64,000 nt of DNA, taken from assembly GCA_004764695.1 (NCBI GenBank), contig SMSO01000034.1, forward strand, positions 3,852,501 through 3,916,500, given 5' to 3'. Shown piece after piece: positions 10,801 through 21,668 of the stretch. A program made the translations under genes and the position numbers. The notes under the pieces were generated by a model. That model was not told the origin of the DNA. It saw only the letters and a list, made by a program, of their open reading frames with translations, and ran no database searches. Within the stretch, counting starts at the first letter, position 1. Every line of letters begins with the position of its first letter. The stretch comes from Schizochytrium sp. TIO01. Taxonomy: Eukaryota; Sar; Bigyra; Thraustochytrida; Thraustochytriidae.

Positions 10801-13800
10801 ACATCCCTAGACACAAAGTACACATGCTCAGACTGCAAGTTCATTAAAATGTTGAAATTAATGCGTTCCCTACACTTTAGCTTATTCATTTAGAAAATTT
10901 TGACGTTTAGACATTTTTTACCATCACCACATGAGAGCCATTAAAAATAGTATTGACGTGATCTCGCCCAAAGCTAAGCAACTCCATTCAATCAAGATAG
11001 ATACGCGTTTATAAATCAGGGTGAATTGATGCATAATTATACTATCTTTTGAGCCAACTATTTCAATTACGATGATGTTTGCAGATGATCAAGAAAATAT
11101 TCAAATTATCAAAAGAAGAATGTCTTCGTTCTCGCTAGATTATCATATATATACGTAATGATTCAATCTTGTATTGAAGTAAAATGCTAAAGTTGAGCGA
11201 TATATACTCCAACTCATACGTGTATGCTCTTATAGAGCTTCCCTTGGCATGGAGTCTCCCTTTACAAATTCAAACTAAAATAAACCCTTTGAACACGTCT
11301 GATTTGCAACTCATTCATACATACAAATGAAGAAATCACTTTCTCAATAAATCACAAGGTTTAATATATTGTATAACTATGTAAACTATATATGTTTTAG
11401 ATCAATGTTCAGGCTTCCATACCTGCCATTTTTTGGACTGGTGGGGGATTAAGCGATTTCCGAGAAACAACAATTGGATGGAAGATATGTCGCGTGGCAA
11501 GTCTGACGCGCGTTCCAAGAAGGCTCATTCCGTATTAGCATGCATGCCTATTGTTAACAGCTGATTGAACAATTGGTTGCTCAACCAATTCGATCAATGG
11601 ATCACTTAGCAACACAAGAATTGGGTATATGTTTGACCTTAAAGATCGAAAGTGTGAAAGATCTTCAACTGGCTAGGTTTTTGGAAACAGCTCCCTTGTT
11701 AGTTAAGTTAGGGTGGCAAGTAACATACGCGCCTCGTTCATGATGAATGATGTTTGCTTCTGTGCCTGTAGCTTGTGGGAATCCTGGAGAGTATCTTGTC
11801 TCGGTTTCAGGTCCACATAATTGTGGCTCTGGCAGGAAGTACCAACCCAGACACGGAAGACTCAAAGCCATGCATTGGGTGATTGTTTCGCTTGAGTATT
11901 TTACCCAGGTCAAAAGACTTTAACTCAGTCTCGTTGCCTAGTAAGAGTGACTCAAAGCTCACAATTTATATCAGCAGTTCGCATGTTGAACCGCAGCTAA
12001 CATCCTCTGGACTTTGGACTCATGATATTTGCGCCGTCGCAACGTCTGAAGCACGGCGATTTGGCTAGCTATTTGTGTGCTGGGTGATTTAGTGGCTGCA
12101 TGGAAGCGCAGAAGCATCCGGAGCTATATCCCACAGAGTGATCGGTGAAGTTTTATCAAGAAACAAGCTCCGCTGGTGTGTACCCAACTTAAATACCTAA
12201 TGTTCTAAATAAGAGTAAAGAAAGTATCCAACCAACCTGAAGACAATATCTGCAGCAGTTTAGGAGTGCTATTTCGAGCTTAAGTTCATGCATAGCTTTG
12301 GGATAGTCAGTCATTGTTTCTTTGCTACACGACAGTCGATTTGTTTGGTGAGCGCGGGGAACTTCTCACAACGATGACCTTTATTAACACACTTTTCTAG
12401 TGAAGCAATATTTACCTATGAGAATAAGTAAACTAAAAAAAGTCTATCTTTGCGTAACAAAATCCAGCTGTGTTTCAACTATTTCAGATAAGTTAAAAAT
12501 GATTTAATTTGTTTAAGGCCCATGCATGGTATCCCAACGCTCATGTGTTCTCTTTCCCGATGGCCATTTTGTGCAGCCATAATTTCAAACAAAGACTGCG
12601 CGGAGAGACTTCTTATTTTTGAGCCCAAACGAAGAAGAAAGAGAAAATAAATAAAGGTTGAACTTTTTATTATCATTTTTTTAAATAAAAATAATTAACT
12701 GCGAAAAAAGAAAGAATGAAAGAAAGAGAAGAATCAGCATTTTCCTCGGCTCAATTAAAAGAAATTGTGTCAACTGCGGTATCTCAGAAAGCAGGGTTAT
12801 TGTACCTTTTAAAAATGAGCGACTAAAAATTTCCAAAAGAATAAAGTAGGTATTGTTCTAAAAACAAGAAGAACACAAGAATCTCTCACTAAGTTATTCG
12901 AATGTACATTTAGCTAGTACTTACAACTAGTAGGTCCTGTATGCTACTGTTTTAAAACAGCCTAACTCAGCTTCTAATTGAGAAGAAGGTGCATAAAGGG
13001 GTTTCTCAAAGAGACCTCGGCGGCTTTTTGTTCTTTCTCGCTTTGCAGGAAATCTTTTCCACAGTACGATCAACTATTTGATACTCTCGGGTAAACGCTC
13101 TCTGCTGTTCAACCCACAGGGAATCATGCAGAGCAGATATGCCCAAAATTTCAACGCAATAGCTTCCTCCTACCTATGTAGTCTCCAAAACCTCGAACAA
13201 TGGTTAGTCGAGTTGTCTCGTTCGTAGTCCGCTAGATCTATGGCCGCCCCTTCTAAGTACAGGCTAGGCCCTAAGAACTACTTTATATTCAATCATTTCC
13301 TTCAATCTTGAATTAATAGGAGATTAAGACCCTCACGAATAATCGTGCTCTTCCTGGAAATTCCGAGGAGCAAGGCAATTGTTTCGCAGTTAACCGACGC
13401 AGGCACAGAAGTGAGGTCGGCTTGGCTGTTCTAAAATTAATTTTCTAAGGCGAATACCGATATTTCTTTGTAATCTATCCCTCATATTGATTGGCGTTTA
13501 TTCGGGACAAATAAGATTCTTATAAAGTCACTATTATGGGCAAACAGGCGCTTTCGACGAACTGATCAATAATCGACTTGGTTCACACTCGCTCTATCTC
13601 GCGCTTTTAGAGACCAACGACGGACTGTGCTTTATTACAGCTGCAGGAAAACAAAAGAGCGATTAGAAGGGAACGGGAAAGGGGCATAAATTGACGATTG
13701 ATTTTCCTATATATGTATATTTACTACTTTGCAATGTTTTGATTAAAAATGAACATTAAAGTAAAAATTATAGTTTGAAATTAAAAAAGGACAAGCATCA

Positions 13801-14559
13801 TATAGTAGGTGGCCTTTTAAAATGATAATTCTCTCTAGAAAAGAATAAAAATAAAACACTGAGGTTCCTGAGAAAGTCTAGGTAGCTAGAGATTGTGACT
13901 GGTCTAGGACACCAGAGGGTGATTGACCCACTCTGATAGAATGAAAAGGACCTAGAGAACCACGTGGCGGGTTTTCAGAATGACAACGATAAAGAACAAG
14001 AGCCGTCAGTTGGTATGACTGGATGAATGCTTAGGCGGTTAAAAGCTTGAAAGTACCTAGTTTATATTGTCCTTTAAGACGTATAGACTTTGCAAGCAAG
14101 CAGCCAGTTGCATCTTTCCAGGATGCTGCTCATACAGCAGCATCTAAAGGACTGAATCGCGTAAAGCAAGGAGTTTGATGTTTTCTTGTTTTTCTTTGTT
14201 TTTGCATGGTGACTCCAGAAGATGGTGTCATCGTTGGTCGGCAGTGCTGTATTATTATCGCCAGATGGCTGACGAATCATGAAGTTCACCCGAGGCCTTC
14301 ATTTGGGTCTTGCAGGCCTATCCCTTCGCTCATCCCACAGCTAGCGCATACCAAAGGCAGTGAACAAATTGAACATCCACATGAAGAAGGGGATAGAATA
14401 GACTAGTGCCTACATAAAAGCAAACCAATACTGATTGGCCATCTTCGAATTGCTGGATTCCACCTCCATATGAGTCCAAGTGCATGCACGCATAATGAGA
14501 TTATCCCTCACGGCTTCCCTCGCTCCTGGCTCCGACCAAATGTTGACTGATCGTCTCTC
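10801..14559. other. Anonymous AT-rich spacer
   Basis: About 3.8 kb of AT-rich DNA with only very short frames, none with a recognisable domain. A/T-rich runs occur near 12670-12700 and 13740-13860. I see no gene, RNA gene or clear repeat. Confidence 0.4.
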
Positions 14560-15190
14560 CAATAGGCTGTCAATTCATGCGAACCTCCGCCACATCTCGA
14601 TGAGCGGAGGCATCGTCAAATTTTAGATAACTGCCCTCAAGCCGTTACGCCCTTAAGTCCCTGGTAAGAGTCCTCCAGGACAATTTAGCGCCTCGATTGT
14701 AATTTTGAGCACAAGCGCAATATCTGCTAAAAGCGCGAGGGTTTCTGCCCCTCCAGCTTGCCGAGCTTGCGCCCTGAGTAGATCGAAACGTCCCGGTGGA
14801 GTTTGCGTTCGACACCAGCACTGTTAGCGTCAGCTGCAGTGCTGCAGAGGGCGTCATTCCCTTCACATTCGGCACGCCACGACCTTGATTCGCTTTCTCT
14901 GTCTCTTGGAGCGCCATTTCATGAATGCTTGAAAGAAAGCAAAACCACCGCGGTGTTCTTCTTTCTCTGCTCTTGGTTCAATAGGACTCAGGCCGCTGGA
15001 AAAGGCGGCGTGATGTCCAGACCTTTGGAGAGGACGCTCACCAAACTGTTGTCGCACTCGGTGACGGTGACGAGCTCTCTTCTTCGCCGGTCTTCCTCAA
15101 TTCGCGCAGTTCCCTGCACTGCAAGAAAGCACCTTGAGGTCGCGCCTTTGGACATCATCACCTCCAGGAGGCAGACATCCTTCATCAATT
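14560..15190. other. GC-rich island with overlapping short frames
   Basis: A distinct GC-richer block. On the minus strand an ATG at 14917 opens 90 codons (MALQETEKANQGRG...) to 14645. On the plus strand a stretch around 14784-14884 reads NVPVEFAFDTSTVSVSCSA without an ATG, and 14803-15192 is open in another frame (129 codons, first codon not ATG). None can be assigned to a family. The block resembles the larger islands at 24-33 kb and may be a decayed gene. Confidence 0.3.
14645..14917 (-). CDS. Hypothetical 90-residue ORF
   Basis: ATG at 14917-14915, stop at 14645. The product is Ser/Thr/Arg/Asn-rich with no membrane segment or known motif. It lies wholly inside the GC-rich island 14560-15190, where other frames are open as well, so it may be a chance ORF. 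Confidence 0.2.
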   Translation of the reverse strand: MALQETEKANQGRGVPNVKGMTPSAALQLTLTVLVSNANSTGTFRSTQGASSASWRGRNPRAFSRYCACAQNYNRGAKLSWRTLTRDLRA

Positions 15191-15897
15191 AGTCACATCT
15201 CGATAACTCTAATAGAGAACAGAAGAGAGAACAGTCGATGGAAAGGGTAAATAAGCACGAAATGAAGAATGTAATATCCATCACAAGTTTTTTTCTGTTT
15301 AAAAGAAATTTTTAAAAATGAAAGCGATGATTCTTTCAGCCGTAAATTGTGAGAAATGAAAAAGTACGAGGCCAGAGTATTATGCTATTGTATACATGTT
15401 ACTGTAGGAGTCATTTTGCTTTTTATTAGCACGTGTTTTTGGAGGTTTCACAGGAGAGCGATCCAGAGTCCGTTTAGTGTGTTTCTTACTCTGAAAGGAG
15501 ACACGTACTGTATTCCATTAAAAAAGAAAAGAAATTAAAAATCCTGAAAATTTATTTCTATGTGATAGTGAAACTCAAACAAAAGAAGAACTTTCAAAAG
15601 CAAGAAGCAGACAACGGAAATGGTTCTTGATGCATACGCGGCAACTCTACTCCATGCTGATGCGACTATTTGGCAACAAATAATTGTGGTGGTTGAGGTG
15701 AGTGACGAATTGGTCTCAGCGCATTAATTCAGAGTCCTCACTCTACATATGATCATCTTCTCTTCGGCAAGTCCCATCATGAAGCTGTTAGTATGTTAAA
15801 TGAACCAACAAATGAATGAATGAATGAGTGAGTGAGTGAGTGAGTGTGACTGTTCAATTCTGCCTAACTAGTTAGCATCAATTTGTAATAAAATAAT
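15191..15897. other. AT-rich spacer
   Basis: No gene seen. Contains an imperfect GAAT/GAGT tetranucleotide array at 15815-15846. Confidence 0.4.
15815..15846 (+). repeat. GAAT to GAGT microsatellite
   Basis: Three to four GAAT units pass into five GAGT units, which suggests one substitution spread by slippage. Confidence 0.85.
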
Positions 15898-16167
15898 ATG
15901 ATGGGTAAAAGACGCTGTAAGCAAGAATTCCAAGACGCAATTTTGGTGGATGGCGGTGATGATTCCTGCCAATTCAGAATGGAAGCGACTCGAAGAGGCC
16001 TCATAAACGCTTCTGACCTTTGGACACGAAGTCGGCGAAGAGCTGTGCATTTCCGGAGCAAGTGCTTCGATATGAAGCGAAGGAAACGGCGCCGCGGTTC
16101 CTCACGACTGCATAGTTCTGAAAAAGCAAGCCTTAGGTATCATGAATGGTCCGGTCTAGGCTCCTAG
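15898..16167 (+). CDS. Hypothetical basic 89-residue ORF
   Basis: ATG at 15898 (a second ATG follows at once at 15901), stop at 16165-16167. The product begins MMGKRRCKQEFQDAILVDGG, is strongly basic and has a cluster KRRKRRRGSSR near the C-terminus. No family is recognised and the context gives no support. It may be a small gene or chance. Confidence 0.25.
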   Translation: MMGKRRCKQEFQDAILVDGGDDSCQFRMEATRRGLINASDLWTRSRRRAVHFRSKCFDMKRRKRRRGSSRLHSSEKASLRYHEWSGLGS

Positions 16168-17780
16168 AGAAAGGGGTAGATAGCACTACCTGCTGCTAAT
16201 ACTATTCTGCGAATTGCAATCTCAAAGTTCTAATTCCTTCCTTTCCGGGAAGCAGGCGAGCACCAAGAAAAAGGCTCGGCTTAGAGCTTCGTAACTTGTT
16301 GTGAGACGCTCGCCTTCGCTCCGACCGTCAATGGGGTATTCTTCTTCATGAGGTCGATACGCCGGAGAGGGCGTAATGCTGCTTCTGATGAACCTAGCCT
16401 AAGATCGATCACAGCATTTGCATTGATGGCGTCAGGAAATGAAATTATTGTCTACAATTTTATTTACTTCAAGTTAGCTAGAAAATACAAATTATTCTCA
16501 AGAAATAAATTAAAGGGAAAAAGTGGTACCTAAAGGCAGTTTTTACAAGTATATTTTAGGTAAAATATGTACCTAGTACAGACTTCATTTTCCCAATCGG
16601 CCAAAAGATGAAGCGTACACAAGTTAATACCAACTTTCAGTCATGGCAATGAAGGCAATACTATTTGAAGTAGAATTCGTACAGAATTCAGCCACCTTTG
16701 AAAGCAGGCATCAAAGCAAAGATAGTCGGCTAGCTACACTAATCAGATCCTAGCAGGATGCTTCTATCGGTGTTGTTCTTTCTCTCCACTGCTGGGGGTC
16801 CGTCGACTTTGGGCTTGCCATAAAAGTTGGCAACTTGGCATCTGTTTCTCTTTACTTGGGGTATCAATAGGTTCTAGCGCTCAAGCTCTACACGACTTTG
16901 ACGACGGTGGCTTTCTTCTCCGGCAGAAGCAGCGGAATCCTTCTCTGAGTGTGTTGTTTGATGGTTTGGCTGAGCCTAAGCTCGATTCCTTAGCCGGTTC
17001 TGATGGCATAAAGATGCGTGGTGGTATCTGTTTCTCCTTTTATGGAGATACGTTTTATTAGTTATACATAACATAGGAGAAGGCTTCTAATTTTAGAAAA
17101 TGATTTTTCTTTTAACTAAAAAAAAAAGAAGAGGAAATTCCAAGTTGCTCTTCCTGCATTATTTTACATACAGTGAAGTATGAAGGCCCTTGCCGAGTAG
17201 ACTTAATGTTGTAGAACTGTAGATAATAAACCGGACCAAACGCTTTGCTGTTCTTTTCACGGAACTATTGTTCGAATGGTTTTACTTTTTACTTCTTTTT
17301 ACTTTTACTTTTACTTTTTTATTTTTTTTTTAAATTAGAAAAGAGCGTCAGAAACAGTTTTAGTTCTTACTGGATCAATCTCTACCTCTTCGAAATGACG
17401 CGTGCGGCTTCTTTCCTTGCGAGTCATATGATGCGCTTGGCGCTGAAGAATACTGAGCAAGCTGTGTATTTCCATCTGCTTTTAAGCTTGTGGCTGACTT
17501 GACATTAATCTTTCGTGCCCTTACCATCTATCGTCTACCATCGAAGGTCGCAAAGCCATCACGAAAGCAGAGTCATTCGATTGATCAAAGCGAAATAATA
17601 ATAAGTAAATGGGAAAAGAAAGAAAAGAAAAGAAAGGAAGAAACACAAATAGAAAAAGTAAAGAGTCGCTGAAAAGGGGGAAAGATAGAACATGGAAAAA
17701 GAAGAACGAACGAAGTTAGTTAGTAAAGCCTTAGAGGTTTAGGTAATGATGAGAACAAACAAAGAGACCAAAAACGCAAA
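16168..17780. other. Spacer, no gene seen
   Basis: Mixed-composition DNA with poly-T/ACTTTT-like runs near 17280-17335. Open frames are short and without motifs. Confidence 0.4.
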
Positions 17781-18770
17781 TAAATGAAATGAAGGAGTGA
17801 AAAAAGTCCAAGTTCAAGCAAAGCGGCAATTCGCTCGCTCACCCACTCATTCACTCACTCGCTCGCTCGCTCGCGCGGTCGCTCTGCAGTGCCGCTGGCG
17901 ACGACGAGGCGGGACGAAGAGTTCCGAGGCCCATCCCTTCGCAGCGAAGCTCTTGGGCGCTGGGTTCGCTTGCCAGCGCATCCGGCGTCCTCGTTTACCG
18001 GCGACCTCGCTACAGGTCACTGGGATCAACCAATTAGTCAGTCCAACTAAATCAGGTCAACCCGCGTGCTCTCGGGGTCTCTCGACCGTGTTTGCTTTGA
18101 CAACTGGGACCCTTACATAGGTCTATTCCACCGACAACTTGGGCGCAGGGAGAGGCGGATCGCCGCGGCGCCGGTCGTCTCCCGGAGACGTGAAAGGTCT
18201 CTCTCTTCTTCGTTGTTGAACAGCGCAGGAGGGGAAAGAGTACTTATCTACTATCTCTAGAGCTATAGGAGGTATATATATTATTGTTTGTTGTTTCTTT
18301 TTCTCAAAGAAGCGGCGGCTCAGAGAAAAGAAAGAGAAAGAGAGAAAACAATCAGAAAAGAAGCTCGCTCTTTTCTGCTCTTTGCTGATCGCTCTTTTTT
18401 AAGGTGAGCGAGGTAGTTCTACGTTCTGCTTTTACCCCCGTGTTTCACGAAACTGCGCTCGGCCTCGGTGTCTTGCTACTGCGAGTTGCGACGCTACGCT
18501 CCGTGGGATCATTGATATACGGAGGACAAGGAGAGGAAAAGACGAGAGCCATCTCATCTTGGTCTTGGTCTTGGTCTTTCAATACGTAGATAGAACTCGA
18601 ATACAGATACACACATTTATACAGGGAGACGGAGAGTACTGGGGAAAAGGAGTTCGTCGTTGTTGGTTGTTGGACTCCATATTTGACATTCACCTTTCAG
18701 ACGGTTCGTTCCAGCAGAGCTGACAATCAGCAGAAAGGCGCCTTGGTGGTGAGCTTATTAAGGAACCAGA
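17781..18770 (+). promoter_or_regulatory. Upstream region of G1 with possible leader intron
   Basis: The kilobase before G1 starts GC-rich with imperfect CACT/CGCT repeats (17846-17877) and becomes purine/pyrimidine-rich. A plausible intron in the 5' leader runs from the donor AAG|GTGAGC (intron from 18404) to TTTCAG at 18700, with a TTTGAC branch-like word about 20 nt before the acceptor. That would be 297 nt, wholly upstream of the ATG at 18771. This is inference; no TATA box could be assigned. Confidence 0.3.
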
Positions 18771-21668
18771 ATGGGTGAAGGCGAGGAGGATGAAGGCCAC
18801 AAGCGCAAGACCAGCGACATGTCGGCTATCAATGAACCGCTGAGCCCGGTGATCAAACCGGTTCTGTCCTCGACAAGAAGCATGCGGGCCACTTCTGCGA
18901 CCACACAAGGTATGCGCGCGCCATCGAAGAGATCACACTTGAACTCGCTCACAAGTGCAGATGAGGCACTTGAGAAGACACTGGTAACATCACCGGCGGC
19001 GCGCAAAGAAAGCGAAATCAAAGCGCAAATCCCATCTGCACACCACGTACAGATCATGGACGAGTCAGATCGAGAAAGCGAGTTTGACTCAGACGAAGAG
19101 GAACAAGCGAAGGACCGCAATGTTGTCTTATCCTTCCTCTTAGCAAGACCTTTTAAGGTCGGCATATTCATTCTAGGTGCTATCATTACAATTGCGGGTG
19201 CTTGCATGAAAGGCATTAGTGCCGTTGATGTACGTCAGGTGCCCGAGGCGCTTCTCTTTGTGGGCACGTCTCTAATGATGGGTTTGGTAGCAGACATCGT
19301 CGTTATCCTTATTGGTGGTTTGCTTACCTGGATGGTGAGCATTGCTGAGAAAAAGCACAAGGATATTGAATATACCTTTGCAGTAATTCACTTTTACTAT
19401 ACTAGTGTGATTTACAGAATCTCGCTCTTGTTTTGGGATTTGATGGTTATTGTTCTCTTCACGAGCTTTGTTCCGCGTGTGGACGGCACGATGGAAATTG
19501 CTGCATCTTGGGAGCTGGCCTATTACCATCTCACTCGCTTGCTTGGAATTTTTGCAATGATTCTCTTCGCGCGAGTATGCACGCAACTTCTACGCATGTA
19601 CCTGACGCAGGATTTTGGCGTGCGCTCCTTCTCTGCACGTGTTAAAGACACTCTGGATGAGGAACTCTTATGCTGCAAACTCCGGAATGTCCGACCGGCC
19701 CCAGCATTTATTAGCCTCATTAAGCGGCTTCGACAGGTGTCTAACGCAAACAGCTTTGACCCTGAGCTGTGGCAAGCGGTTGTTCGTCATGTGAACCATT
19801 TCCATGCAGATGGATTTGAGGTAGCAACGTCCAACGGAAAGCACCAACCAGTAAAACCAGGCCAAGACCATGGACTAGGTCGTCGTGCGCGGCCTGTTGC
19901 GGCATCAATTTTTGCTCGTCTTATTGCCACGATTAAGATTCAGCGTGAGGAATTATTGCAGAGTGAATCAGAATTTTACTTTGAGCAGGTTGAGGATACC
20001 AGCCACGATGGTGAGAGCCATGATGGAGATAGCAATGGAGCCACCACAGATTCTGGAGACAACAATAGCCCAGTGCCTAGTGTACACGAGGAGGAGCCGT
20101 CTCGCCAGACGAGTAATGAAAATCCTCCCGATAAACGATCCACTGCACGGTACCCATCTCGCGCAACAAGTGATGGCCGTGGGTCTCCAATGGCTTCACC
20201 TCTGACCTCCCCAATCCTTTCTTCTCCGATCCAACGCCCAGCTGTTCCTCCTATGCGACCATTGGGTTACTCTATGCGTCACATGGGTCCATCCGTACGG
20301 TTTATTGGACGTTCTGCTGCTGAAAGTGTGGATGGTGGAGATGGTCATGTCCTTAGCAGCCATCGTGAGTCCATGGACTCTACAAGTGCTGAAGCAGCAG
20401 CTGCCGCTGCTACTTCAATTGCTCTGCAAAAAATCAATATACGTCGTGCTGATAGTTTTCACACCATCCGAACAAACGACGAGACTACTCCTGCAGAGAG
20501 CCTGATTCAAGATCACCAACTTGATTTCGATGCTGATGACGGTCGTTCTATTTCCAATAAATCTCAGTCTCACATGAATGAAATTGAAGAAGTACCTTTG
20601 GAAGCTCTAGCAGTCATTGCAGAAGAGATTAGTTTTGTCCAGAACGCAGATATCACATCAAAGTCCAAGCGTGAACTCCTTTCCCATTTGTCATCTCGAC
20701 TGGGTAACAAGGTTTTCTTCAAAGAGGAGGTTCTCTGTGCTTTTAAGCAACTTGATTCTGCTTATGACTGGGAGAGTGTCTGGAAAAAATATCTTGATCC
20801 ACGTGAAACTGGAGTGGTCACTTGGCCTCGAATGCGTACTATGGTGTTCAATTTTTACGAGACGCGATACAATTTATCCCTTTCAATTCAAGATTCAAAG
20901 TCATGTATTAAGAGCATGGATGTGGTAATCATGTCTGTCTTCATGGTGTTAGTCATTCTGATCAGTCTGACATTTTATACATCTGATGTGGGTACGCTTC
21001 TCTCAAGTATTGGTACCGTGGTTCTTGGTTACAAATTTATTTTTGGTGGATCTGTCACTACATCTTTTGAAAACATTGTGTTTTTGTTCGGTGTTCATCC
21101 GTACGATGTTGGTGATATTGTATTGTTTAACAGTAATCGTTACACGGTTTCACGAATTCGACTCTTGACTACTGACTTCATTCAGGCAGATGGCGCAATG
21201 ATGCGACTCACAAATACATATGTGGCAGGCCTTGGCCCAATCTTTAATCTTAATACTTCTGAAAAACACTCCGTTGGCTTTAGTATTTACTTGCCAGCAA
21301 CCGATGTTCGTGAGGCAAATATTGTAGCCATTCGGGCGTCACTCGAAGAGTTCTTTAAGGCTAACAGCCTTTCATTCGAAAGTTTTGGTTTTACTGCTCG
21401 CGAGTTCATCCACCCCATGCAAGCAAATGGAGAGCTACCTTCCAAAGGCACGCATGCTACTCACATTCGCTTCTACCTATGGGTTACATACAAATTCTCT
21501 TTCGAAAACGCTGGTCGCATTTACGCAGAGCAAACTCGCCTCATTACTTTCTTGTGTGAGAGACTTCAAGAACTTGGACTTTCTAAGCCTTTGACAGACG
21601 AATCTCACCATGTATTTGACATGCCGCCTTCAGGTAACGAGTCTAATCGCCCTCCGCACAATTTTTAA
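18771..21668 (+). CDS. MscS-family mechanosensitive channel, G1
   Basis: 965 residues, intronless, ATG in good context (agaATGG). Predicted stretch-gated channel that releases ions or osmolytes on membrane tension. Layout: disordered N-terminus 1-120 with KRKTSD and SADEALEK motifs and an acidic patch; four hydrophobic segments at about 130-148, 160-190, 215-234 and 252-273; a cytosolic stretch of about 440 residues; two more segments at about 717-738 and 744-776; then the MscS beta and alpha/beta domain to about 940. The pore helix and following HPYDVGD (776-782) and RIRLLTTDF match the MscS signature. The cytosolic stretch holds a conserved block (329-400, PELWQAVVRHVN...GRRARPVAASIFARL), a Ser/Pro-rich variable part, and an EF-hand-like loop DPRETGVVTWPR (676-687) lacking several ligands. 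Lys755 sits in the pore helix where the other three paralogues have Ser. The layout is that of fungal Msy-type channels; the membrane it occupies is unknown. Confidence 0.93.
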   Translation: MGEGEEDEGHKRKTSDMSAINEPLSPVIKPVLSSTRSMRATSATTQGMRAPSKRSHLNSLTSADEALEKTLVTSPAARKESEIKAQIPSAHHVQIMDESDRESEFDSDEEEQAKDRNVVLSFLLARPFKVGIFILGAIITIAGACMKGISAVDVRQVPEALLFVGTSLMMGLVADIVVILIGGLLTWMVSIAEKKHKDIEYTFAVIHFYYTSVIYRISLLFWDLMVIVLFTSFVPRVDGTMEIAASWELAYYHLTRLLGIFAMILFARVCTQLLRMYLTQDFGVRSFSARVKDTLDEELLCCKLRNVRPAPAFISLIKRLRQVSNANSFDPELWQAVVRHVNHFHADGFEVATSNGKHQPVKPGQDHGLGRRARPVAASIFARLIATIKIQREELLQSESEFYFEQVEDTSHDGESHDGDSNGATTDSGDNNSPVPSVHEEEPSRQTSNENPPDKRSTARYPSRATSDGRGSPMASPLTSPILSSPIQRPAVPPMRPLGYSMRHMGPSVRFIGRSAAESVDGGDGHVLSSHRESMDSTSAEAAAAAATSIALQKINIRRADSFHTIRTNDETTPAESLIQDHQLDFDADDGRSISNKSQSHMNEIEEVPLEALAVIAEEISFVQNADITSKSKRELLSHLSSRLGNKVFFKEEVLCAFKQLDSAYDWESVWKKYLDPRETGVVTWPRMRTMVFNFYETRYNLSLSIQDSKSCIKSMDVVIMSVFMVLVILISLTFYTSDVGTLLSSIGTVVLGYKFIFGGSVTTSFENIVFLFGVHPYDVGDIVLFNSNRYTVSRIRLLTTDFIQADGAMMRLTNTYVAGLGPIFNLNTSEKHSVGFSIYLPATDVREANIVAIRASLEEFFKANSLSFESFGFTAREFIHPMQANGELPSKGTHATHIRFYLWVTYKFSFENAGRIYAEQTRLITFLCERLQELGLSKPLTDESHHVFDMPPSGNESNRPPHNF

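Noticed and set aside
18758-19216. Minus-strand 152-codon ORF over the start of G1
   Set aside because: Antisense shadow of the G1 coding frame.
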